Below, piece by piece: positions 57,338 through 64,000 of a stretch of DNA of 64,000 bases. Source of the stretch: Cohnella faecalis (GTDB taxonomy: Bacteria; Bacillota; Bacilli; Paenibacillales; Paenibacillaceae); assembly GCF_003570905.1 (NCBI RefSeq), contig NZ_QXJM01000039.1, forward strand, positions 1,054,001 through 1,118,000, read 5' to 3'. The notes under the pieces were generated by a model. The model saw only the letters and a list, made by a program, of their open reading frames with translations, had not been told where the DNA came from and ran no database searches. The stretch's first letter is position 1, and each line of letters starts with the position of its first letter. The translations under genes were made by a program, and so were the position numbers.

Positions 57338-59860
57338 TTGTCCTCATTACCTATCGAACAGGCGCTGCCTTCCTTGAAGGAGGCGTTAGAACGTCACAAC
57401 GGAGCCGTTCTCGTAGCTGCACCCGGAGCGGGGAAGACGACGAGAGTGCCGCTTGCCCTAATGGACGAGCTTTGGCTTGGCGGACGTAAAATGATAATGC
57501 TCGAGCCGAGACGGCTTGCCGCTCGGAGCGCGGCGAACTATATGGCGAGGCAGCTTGGAGAGCCGGTCGGACGGACGGTGGGCTATCGGGTTCGGATGGA
57601 TTCGAAGGTCGGTCCCGAGACGAGAATCGAAGTCGTTACCGAAGGCGTCCTGACGCGGATGTTACAGGAAGATCAAGCGCTTGAAGGCGTCGGCCTCGTT
57701 ATTTTTGACGAATATCATGAGCGCAGCTTGCAGGCGGATCTTGGTCTCGCGCTAAGCTTGCAGACGCAAGCGTTGCTTCGGGATGATTTGCGTCTGCTTA
57801 TTATGAGCGCAACGCTTGAAGCCGAGCCTGTCGCTCGATTGCTTGGCGACGCGCCGGTTGTCGTAAGCGAAGGGCGCAGCTTTCCCGTCGATACGTTTTA
57901 TCGGCCTGTGCCGAAGAAGTGGCAGGATCGAGCAGAGGGGATCGCCCGCGTCATTCGCGAGGCGATGGCTCGGCATGACGGCGACGCTCTCGTATTTGTT
58001 CCCGGCATGTCGGAAATTCGTGCGGTTGAGAGAATTGTTCGCGGAGGCTCGTTCGGATTGCCGTCCGGCACAGAGGTGCATTTGTTGCATGGGAGTTTGC
58101 CGCCTGAAGCGCAAGACCGCGCGATTGCCCCTCCTCTGACCGGCATTCGCAAAATCGTGCTGTCGACCTCCGTGGCGGAGACAAGCTTGACGGTTGAAGG
58201 GGTCACGATTGTTGTGGACAGCGGTCTGGCGAGAGTATCGCGGTTTTCTCCGCGTACGGGCATGTCCCGGCTGGAGACGGTGCCGGTATCGTCCGCTTCC
58301 GCCGATCAACGGCGCGGCCGGGCGGGACGGGTTAAGCCCGGAGTCTGTTACCGGATGTGGAGCGAAGAGGAGCAAGGGCATCTTCCATCGCGCAGCGCGC
58401 CGGAAATAACGGAGGCGGATCTCGCTCCGCTGTTGCTAGAGCTTGCTGTCTGGGGCGTTAACGATCCGGCGGAGCTGGAATGGCTGGACGCGCCTCCCAA
58501 GCCTGCCGTTCAGCAAGCTCGCGAGCTGTTAGTCCGCTTGGGTGCGCTTGCTTCGGATGGTACGGTGACTGGTCATGGGCGTCGAATGGCGGAAGCGAGC
58601 GTACATCCGAGACTTGCCCATATGATTCTGGCTGCCGAGCCGCTTGGACTCGGAGGGTTGGCTTGCGAGTTGGCGGCGCTGCTCGGCGAGAGAGATTTGT
58701 TCGCAGGAGGCGGCGGGAGACAGGCGAGCTCGGATATGCGCTTGCGTGTCGAGGCGCTGCGAGGAATCCCATCATCGGGTACAGTTGTTGACGACGCGAC
58801 GCGGAAGCGCATTTCGCAAGAGATTGGCAGACTTCGCAGAGAGTTGGGAATAGGCGGCGATGGAAAAGTTCGAGTGAGCCCCTATGCAGCGGATACGGAC
58901 GCTTGCGGACTGTTGCTGGCATTCGCCTACCCGGACCGGATCGCCAGAAGGCGCGAGAGCGGAGCCTATTTGTTCAGCGGCGGTCGAGGCGCGGAACTGC
59001 GCGAAGGTCAGGCGTTGGCGCGGGAGGAGTGGCTTGTTGCCGCAGACGTGGACGATGTCGGGGCCGACAGCCGAATTCGTCTCGCCGCTCCGGTTCAATG
59101 GGCGGAACTGGCCGAGCATTGCGGAGAGCAGATTGCCGAGGAGAAGATTGTATTTTGGGATCGCGAATCCCAGTCGGTTCGCGCTCGTTCTCGCCGCATG
59201 TTCGGTGCGCTTTTATTAGAAGAAACGCCGTTGCAAAATCCGCCGCCCGAGCTCGTACGGGACAAACTGCTGGAGGCGATTCGGCAGGAAGGGCTTGATA
59301 TGCTCCCATGGAGCAAGGCGGCGAGGCAGCTTCAGGAGCGAATTGTGTTTATGGCGCGGCATGACACGTCCTGGCCGGATGCCTCAGATGAGACTCTCGC
59401 AGAGTCGCTTGAGCACTGGTTGGCACCGTATGTCGACAAAATGAAAAGCCGCGGGGATTTGCAACGGCTTCATCTGAAGGACATATTGGAAGCGATGCTT
59501 TCTTGGAACAAAAAAAGAGAGCTGGATGAAGAAGCTCCGACTCACTGGAACGTCCCTAGCGGCTCCCGTATTCCTATCGATTACAGCGATCCGGAAGCTC
59601 CGGCGTTAGCCGTGCGTCTGCAAGAGCTATTCGGACTTCCCGAATCGCCGCGGATCGGGGGAGGACGAGTAGCGCTAACGCTCCATTTGTTGTCTCCGGC
59701 GCAGCGTCCCGTTCAAGTAACACGCGATCTGGCCAGCTTTTGGCGTAATACCTACTTCGAGGTTCGCAAGGACTTGAAAGGACGTTACCCGAAGCACTAT
59801 TGGCCCGACAACCCTTTGGAAGCGCAAGCGACCCGTCGCGCGAAGCCTCCGGGACATTGA
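57338..59860 (+). CDS. hrpB: ATP-dependent helicase HrpB
   Basis: DEAH-box helicase of 840 residues, the usual HrpB length. TTG 57338 follows AGGAGGAG at 57326-57333. Motif I is AAPGAGKTTRVPLAL, motif II FDEYHERSL, motif III MSATLE. The C-terminal half has STSVAETSLTVEGVTIVVDSG and SADQRRGRAGRVKPGVCYRMW (motifs V and VI). An HA2-like domain (LLLELAVWGVNDPAELEWLDAPP) and the HrpB_C domain ending FWRNTYFEVRKDLKGRYPKHYWPDNPLEA complete it. Residue 138-141 is DEYH rather than DEAH, which is normal for HrpB. It is unwinding RNA or DNA in the cytoplasm; its exact role in Bacilli is not established. Confidence 0.95.
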   Translation: MSSLPIEQALPSLKEALERHNGAVLVAAPGAGKTTRVPLALMDELWLGGRKMIMLEPRRLAARSAANYMARQLGEPVGRTVGYRVRMDSKVGPETRIEVVTEGVLTRMLQEDQALEGVGLVIFDEYHERSLQADLGLALSLQTQALLRDDLRLLIMSATLEAEPVARLLGDAPVVVSEGRSFPVDTFYRPVPKKWQDRAEGIARVIREAMARHDGDALVFVPGMSEIRAVERIVRGGSFGLPSGTEVHLLHGSLPPEAQDRAIAPPLTGIRKIVLSTSVAETSLTVEGVTIVVDSGLARVSRFSPRTGMSRLETVPVSSASADQRRGRAGRVKPGVCYRMWSEEEQGHLPSRSAPEITEADLAPLLLELAVWGVNDPAELEWLDAPPKPAVQQARELLVRLGALASDGTVTGHGRRMAEASVHPRLAHMILAAEPLGLGGLACELAALLGERDLFAGGGGRQASSDMRLRVEALRGIPSSGTVVDDATRKRISQEIGRLRRELGIGGDGKVRVSPYAADTDACGLLLAFAYPDRIARRRESGAYLFSGGRGAELREGQALAREEWLVAADVDDVGADSRIRLAAPVQWAELAEHCGEQIAEEKIVFWDRESQSVRARSRRMFGALLLEETPLQNPPPELVRDKLLEAIRQEGLDMLPWSKAARQLQERIVFMARHDTSWPDASDETLAESLEHWLAPYVDKMKSRGDLQRLHLKDILEAMLSWNKKRELDEEAPTHWNVPSGSRIPIDYSDPEAPALAVRLQELFGLPESPRIGGGRVALTLHLLSPAQRPVQVTRDLASFWRNTYFEVRKDLKGRYPKHYWPDNPLEAQATRRAKPPGH

Positions 59861-59865
59861 CGGTC

Positions 59866-60476
59866 GCCGAAAGAGCGGTACGACGTCCCATACATCGGTG
59901 CGCAGGAGCGGAATTCGGCGAAAGAACGGTACGACGTCCCACACATCGGCGCGCAGGAGCGGAATTCGGCGAAAGAACGGTATGCCGTCCCACTCATCAG
60001 CGAGCAGTAGCGGAATTCGGCGAAAGAACGGTACGACGTCCCACACATCGGCGCGCAGGAGCGGGATTCGGCGAAAGAACGGTATGCCGTCCCACTCATC
60101 AGCGAGCAGTAGCGGAATTCGGCGAAAGAACGGTACGACGTCCCACACATCGGCGCGCAGGAGCGGAATTCGGCGAAAGAACGGTACGCGTCCCATACAT
60201 CAGCGAGTAGGAGCGGAATTCGGCGAAAGAACGGTACGACGTCCCACACATCGGCGCGCAGGAGCGGAATTCGGCGGAAGAACGGTACGACGTCCCACAC
60301 ATCGGCGCGCAGGAGCGGAATTCGGCGAAAGAACGGTACGACGTCCCACACATCGGCGCGCTGGAGCGGAATTCGGCGAAAGAACGGTATGACGTCCCAC
60401 ACATCGGCGCGCAGGAGCGGGATTCGGCGAAAGAACGGTACGACGTCCCACACATCAGCGAGCAGTAGCGGAGATC
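59866..60476. repeat. 51-bp tandem repeat array 2, 12 copies
   Basis: Twelve units of 51 bp (one of 50 near 60188) between the convergent hrpB and solute-binding genes. The unit contains CGAAAGAACGGTACGACGTC and then ACATCGGCGCGCAGGAGCGG. Two subtypes alternate in part: ACACATCGGCGCGCAGGAG and ACTCATCAGCGAGCAGTAG. The period and the CGAAAGAAYGGTAC core match the complement of the array at 6.87-8.18 kb. Open frames inside it are artefacts of the 17-codon period. Confidence 0.95.
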
Positions 60477-60501
60477 GAATGTCGCCCGCCGGAGCCGCCT
60501 C

Positions 60502-60543
60502 AAAAAAACGGACACAAGGCCCAGGCCCTGCGTCCGTTTTTTT
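60502..60543. terminator. Bidirectional rho-independent terminator
   Basis: A7 and T7 flank a GC-rich hairpin (ACGGACRCAGGGCC against its complement, loop within CCCAGG). It lies between the tandem array and the end of the convergent solute-binding gene and can serve both strands. Confidence 0.88.
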
Positions 60544-60546
60544 GTC

Positions 60547-61890
60547 TTATTGTGCCGCTGTTTCCTCACCGGCGGGCTCCGTCTCTTCGGCGGCCGTTCG
60601 TGCGGCGGCCAGATTCGCGTCGATGTTGGAGGCGAGCTGCTTTAGCGTCTTCCGCGAATCGGCATTGTCGTTGAACAGGCTTTGCCATTGAGCATAGTTG
60701 GCGTTTATCGCGGCCGGCCATTCCGGTAAGCGGGCGGCCGCTCCGTTCTGTGCAAATTCCAGGTCACGATATCCGATCGAGACGTAAGGCTCGGCAGTCG
60801 AAGCGAGTTTTTCGTACACCTTCTTCGACAAATTAAGTCCCAGTCCGAAAAATTCCCGTGTTACCGGATTGTCTTCCATCGTGCTTTCGTAGATATATGT
60901 CCAAGCCGCATTGGCATGCTCGCTATTTTTGGAGATGGCGATCGCTGTCACGGAAGGCGAGTTGGCTCTGACGCCATCCTGGAATTTGGGGAAGTTGACG
61001 ATGCCGAACTGATCCGGATGACCGCTTTTCTTGAAATGCTCAATCAGGATAGGCATTGAACTGACAGCCATTCCGGTCTCCGCTCCGATCTTCTCGAAGG
61101 CGGTACCCATCTCGGGGCCGAACGTCAACGAAGGAATCGTTCCATCATCGATGAGCTTCTTGAGCCAATCGATGACCTCTGCCGCAGGCTCCCCATCGAG
61201 ATAGCCCGCCGCAGTCGTTCCGTCGGGGGAGACAAGGCTTCCGCCTCGGCTCAAGACGAGCGGCTCCAGGATGTCTGGATAGAGCGGAATCATCGCCCCG
61301 TATCCGTTCGGAGCCCTATCGCGATTCGCCTCCTTCAGCTTGGCCGCCGCAGCCGCGAACTCCTCCCATGTCCAATCTTCGGATGGATAAGCCAGCCCGG
61401 CGTTGTCGAACCAAATCTTGCTGTAGCCGATCGAGTAGTTCAAGGCGGCGATTGGCAAACCCCACCTTTTATCGCCATCCATCGTTATCGCGGAGAGAGA
61501 CTCGGGAAAATAGTCGTCCACGTTCACTCCCTTAAGCTCCATCAGCGGCGTCAAATCGAGTAGGCCGATTTCCTTGTCCCAATCCCGGTATTGGCTTGGC
61601 GGAATCCAGAACACATCGGGCTTCAGCTCTTTGATTTTGTCCAAGTATTGGTCGGTAGCGACTTTCACGAGATTGACTGTTAATCCCTTATTTTTTTCTT
61701 CGGTATAAGCTTTGCTTTTTTCCATCAGCTCGTTCACTTTGACGCCGGCGGCGCTCGTACCTTGATCGACGACGAGAACCGTAATCGTCTCCGGATCAAG
61801 CTCCACTTTCTTGTCGTTGGCGCATCCCGTAACGACCGCTGCCAGAAGCACTGCGGCCAATCCGCCGATCCATTTTGATCTACCACTCAT
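60547..61890 (-). CDS. Extracellular solute-binding lipoprotein (family 1)
   Basis: ATG 61890 is chosen over 61926 because AGGGAGAG lies eight bases upstream. 447 residues with lipobox VVTGCAND. The fold is that of ABC sugar/polyol-binding proteins: PDVFWIPPSQYRDWDKEIGLLDLTPL, GLPIAALNYSIGYSKIWFDNAGL, SEDWTWEEFAAAAAKL, PLVLSRGG and AIAISKNSEHANAAWTYIYE. No permease or ATPase gene is adjacent, so it is an orphan binding protein that must borrow a transporter or act in sensing. It is divergent from the partner-switching genes. Confidence 0.88.
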   Translation of the reverse strand: MSGRSKWIGGLAAVLLAAVVTGCANDKKVELDPETITVLVVDQGTSAAGVKVNELMEKSKAYTEEKNKGLTVNLVKVATDQYLDKIKELKPDVFWIPPSQYRDWDKEIGLLDLTPLMELKGVNVDDYFPESLSAITMDGDKRWGLPIAALNYSIGYSKIWFDNAGLAYPSEDWTWEEFAAAAAKLKEANRDRAPNGYGAMIPLYPDILEPLVLSRGGSLVSPDGTTAAGYLDGEPAAEVIDWLKKLIDDGTIPSLTFGPEMGTAFEKIGAETGMAVSSMPILIEHFKKSGHPDQFGIVNFPKFQDGVRANSPSVTAIAISKNSEHANAAWTYIYESTMEDNPVTREFFGLGLNLSKKVYEKLASTAEPYVSIGYRDLEFAQNGAAARLPEWPAAINANYAQWQSLFNDNADSRKTLKQLASNIDANLAAARTAAEETEPAGEETAAQ

Positions 61891-62112
61891 TTTGGCGTCT
61901 CTCCCTATTTTCGCAAAAATCTCCACATGAGTTTTACGCGCCCCGCCCTCTACCGTTCCAAAAATATCTAAATTTAGAAAAACGAAAACTTTATTCCTCT
62001 CTCTATCTATTCGAAGCTCCCGGTATTCTCGTACTTCCTTCTTCTATGCTATGATGAAAGAAGTGGAAAATCCGCGAATGATGACGAAAAAGACGAATGG
62101 CGGGGTGCCGGC

Positions 62113-62547
62113 TTGGACGAGCATCGGAAGGAATGGAATACGTCTCTCGTACGTCTATCGAACCGTCTTGCCGATTTGGAGCGACTGCATGTCTCCCTTG
62201 AAGAAATAGGGGCTCGTTCGGCATGGCCGGAGCGGATCATACGGGATTTGACGCTTGCGGCGGAGGAACTGCTGACGAACACGATTTCGTACGGGTTCCC
62301 AGGAGGCGGAGAACAGGAAATCGTCATGACCGTGCATGCGGCGGCCGGTTTCATTGAATTGTCGCTGGAGGACGGCGGAGTTCCGTTTAATCCTCTTGAG
62401 AGCGAGGATCCGGACATTACTCTCGGCGTGGACGAGAGAAGGATCGGCGGGCTAGGGGTCTATTTTGCCAAGCAACTGGTGGACAGCATGGAATACGAGA
62501 GAACGCCGGGAGGACGCAATCGGATTCGGTTGCGCAAAACGTACTAG
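62113..62547 (+). CDS. RsbW/SpoIIAB-like anti-sigma kinase (HATPase_c_2)
   Basis: TTG 62113 after a GGGGTG; 144 residues. GHKL-type ATPase with N box LTLAAEELLTNTISYGFPGGG, G1 box SLEDGGVPFNPLE and G2 box RIGGLGVYFAKQLVDSMEYER. This is the small serine kinase/anti-sigma type that phosphorylates a STAS partner. The STAS gene follows 21 bases on and a PP2C phosphatase after that, forming a complete partner-switching module. No sigma factor is adjacent inside the window, so the target is unknown. Confidence 0.88.
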   Translation: MDEHRKEWNTSLVRLSNRLADLERLHVSLEEIGARSAWPERIIRDLTLAAEELLTNTISYGFPGGGEQEIVMTVHAAAGFIELSLEDGGVPFNPLESEDPDITLGVDERRIGGLGVYFAKQLVDSMEYERTPGGRNRIRLRKTY

Positions 62548-62568
62548 CAATAGGCGGAGGTGCCATTA

Positions 62569-62901
62569 ATGAATATCGTGACGACAGAGAGCGGCGGAGT
62601 TACCGTTATGGCGATCGAAGGCCGTCTTGACGGCATTCACGCTTCGGAAGCGGAGAGCGCTTTTTTGAAGCTGGCGGCGGAAGGACGCAGCCGGTTCGTT
62701 CTGGATTTCAAGGATATGGTTTATATAAGCAGCGCGGGTCTTCGGGTAGTGCTCGTAGCGGCCAAAAAGGTGCGGTCTCTGCAAGGGCGCCTCATCTGCG
62801 CGGGCATGAGCGACCAGGTGCGGGACGTTTTCGAAATGTCGGGCTTTTTGAGCATTTTGGAGACGGCGGCGGGAACGGATGAGGCTCTATCCCTTTTTTG
62901 A
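62569..62901 (+). CDS. STAS-domain anti-sigma factor antagonist (SpoIIAA/RsbV-like)
   Basis: ATG 62569 is chosen, eight bases after CGGAGGT; GTG 62560 overlaps that site. 110 residues with the STAS signature FVLDFKDMVYISSAGLRVVL. Ser54-Ser55 correspond to the phosphorylated serine region of SpoIIAA/RsbV. When unphosphorylated it would bind the kinase upstream and free its target. It is the middle gene of the three-gene switch. Confidence 0.92.
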   Translation: MNIVTTESGGVTVMAIEGRLDGIHASEAESAFLKLAAEGRSRFVLDFKDMVYISSAGLRVVLVAAKKVRSLQGRLICAGMSDQVRDVFEMSGFLSILETAAGTDEALSLF

Positions 62902-62933
62902 CGGGAAACGCTTCTATAGATGAGGGGTGAAGC

Positions 62934-64000
62934 ATGATGAGCGGCAATCTCCTGCCCGTCCTGTGGGCGGCGAGCGTAATCGGGGGATTAGGGATCGGGA
63001 CGGCGGCGACGTACGGGCTTCTTCGGTCGCGCATTCGCAGAGCCCAGGTGTTGTTCGATATCAGCATGCAGCTGAACTCGACGTTGAAACGGCAAGATCA
63101 GTTGGAGCTCATCATGAACAGCGCGAAAAAGGTGCTGCCGGTGGAGGCGGCTTCCGTGCTCATTGCGGATCCGGATACGGGCGAGCTTTATTTCGAGCTT
63201 GCTCAGGGCAACAAAGGCGAGGAAGTTCGCGAGATTCGCCTGAAGTCGGGAGAAGGCATTGCCGGACAAGTCGCGAAGTCCGGGGAAAGCGTCATCGTGA
63301 ACGATACGTCGTCCGATCCGAGATGGTCGAGCCGCGTCGCCGATAAGACGGGGTTCGTTACGCGCAACCTGCTGACCGTTCCGATAAGGAACAAGGATCG
63401 GGTGGAAGGCGTGCTGCAAGTCATCAATAAAATCGGTCGAAGAGGCTTCACCCGCACGGATCGGCTTCTTCTCGAGCAAGTGGCGGGTCCGATGGCGGTC
63501 GCGCTCGAGAACTCCCGTCTGTACGAGCAGGTCGAGCAGTCTCTCGAGGCGCTCCGAATGACGACGGCGATCAAGGAACGGCTGGAGAGCGAGCTGCAGG
63601 TCGCCGGGGGCATTCAGATGAGCTTCCTGCCGAGAACGATGCCTTCCGCCCAAGAGCCGTACGACGTGTGCGCCTTGCTGAAATCGGCGAAGGAAGTCGG
63701 CGGCGATTTCTACAACTTTTTCAAAATCGATGACGAGCATCTGTTCTTCACTTTGGGAGACGTGTCGGACAAAGGGATTCCGGCCGCATTGTTCATGGCC
63801 GTAACGCTGACGCTGCTGAAAGGGAAGATGAGACCGGGGATGTCGCCGGGCGAGCTGCTGACCATGGTCAACGAGGAGCTGTCCCGCGACGAAATGACGC
63901 TGTTCGCCACTATCGTCTGCGGCGTGTTCAACGTAGCGACGGGCGAAGTCGTCATGAGCGAGGGCGGCCATTGCACGCCTTATGTTGTGCGCGCGGGCGG
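62934..64000 (+). CDS. GAF-PP2C (SpoIIE/RsbU-like) serine phosphatase, partial at window end
   Basis: ATG 62934 (or 62937) after GAGGGG; open to the end of the window, 355 residues visible. An N-terminal membrane helix (LPVLWAASVIGGLGIGTAATYGLL) leads to a GAF domain (about 40-190: RQDQLELIMNSAKKVLPVEAASVLIADPDTGELYF to LLLEQVAGPMAVALENSRLYEQ). A short coiled coil precedes the PP2C_SIG/SpoIIE phosphatase: VAGGIQMSFLPRTMP, SAKEVGGDFYNFFKID, FFTLGDVSDKGIPAALFMAV and MSEGGHCTPYVVRAGG. The metal-binding Asp residues in GGDFYNF and GDVSDKG are present. It would dephosphorylate the STAS protein in response to a GAF-sensed signal. Confidence 0.92.
   Translation, partial: MMSGNLLPVLWAASVIGGLGIGTAATYGLLRSRIRRAQVLFDISMQLNSTLKRQDQLELIMNSAKKVLPVEAASVLIADPDTGELYFELAQGNKGEEVREIRLKSGEGIAGQVAKSGESVIVNDTSSDPRWSSRVADKTGFVTRNLLTVPIRNKDRVEGVLQVINKIGRRGFTRTDRLLLEQVAGPMAVALENSRLYEQVEQSLEALRMTTAIKERLESELQVAGGIQMSFLPRTMPSAQEPYDVCALLKSAKEVGGDFYNFFKIDDEHLFFTLGDVSDKGIPAALFMAVTLTLLKGKMRPGMSPGELLTMVNEELSRDEMTLFATIVCGVFNVATGEVVMSEGGHCTPYVVRAG

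Noticed and set aside
59675..60569. Open frames of 80-218 codons in the second tandem array
   Set aside because: Same cause: a stop-free 51-bp unit. The repeats are intergenic between convergent genes.

Overview
The window looks like a chromosomal segment of a spore-forming Gram-positive bacterium of the Paenibacillaceae (Paenibacillus/Cohnella type). This is inferred from strong GGAGG ribosome-binding sites, lipoprotein signal peptides, a YesM/YesN-type two-component pair beside a sugar ABC operon, a SpoIIAB/SpoIIAA/SpoIIE-like partner-switching module and a very large Rhs/YD-repeat locus. No rRNA, tRNA or CRISPR was seen.

Layout. 1-6.8 kb: a LacI-type regulator heads an operon of a MacB-like tripartite ABC system (ATPase, HlyD-type lipoprotein adaptor, FtsX-like permease, second ATPase with an AbrB-like tail). 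The adaptor and permease each carry a one-base frameshift at a run of G. 6.9-8.2 kb: a 51-bp tandem repeat array. 8.3-16.5 kb: response regulator, histidine kinase, sugar-binding lipoprotein and an mglBAC galactose/methyl-galactoside transporter, which read as a sensing-and-uptake unit. 16.6-18.3 kb: a chemoreceptor. 18.6-25.6 kb: a giant secreted RCC1 / Asp-box / fibronectin-III protein, frameshifted in a G tract.

25.7-47.9 kb: a polymorphic-toxin island. A subtilisin-like (S8) protease is fused to an Rhs/YD-repeat protein. Downstream come further partial Rhs-core copies, each joined to a different toxin tip and followed by an immunity gene, separated by shared spacer and terminator sequences. 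The Rhs core is GC-rich; the tips and immunity genes are AT-rich. A tip/immunity/DUF4291 block occurs as forward, reverse and forward copies at 33-40 kb. This is either a real palindromic duplication or an assembly fold-back. Most copies carry one-base indels.

47.9-55.5 kb: a decayed two-gene transposon and an intact-looking IS630 flank an AT-rich cluster. It encodes a small eight-cysteine peptide, two thioredoxin-fold proteins with CxxC motifs, an ABC exporter (frameshifted), a MauE/DoxX-like redox membrane protein and two proteins of unknown function. I read it as a possible disulfide-rich secreted peptide (bacteriocin-like) system and consider it the best candidate for something undescribed.

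55.6-64 kb: a secreted protein, a small conserved protein, the HrpB helicase, a second 51-bp tandem array related to the first, an orphan solute-binding lipoprotein, and a partner-switching module (kinase, STAS protein, GAF-PP2C phosphatase) that runs off the window end.
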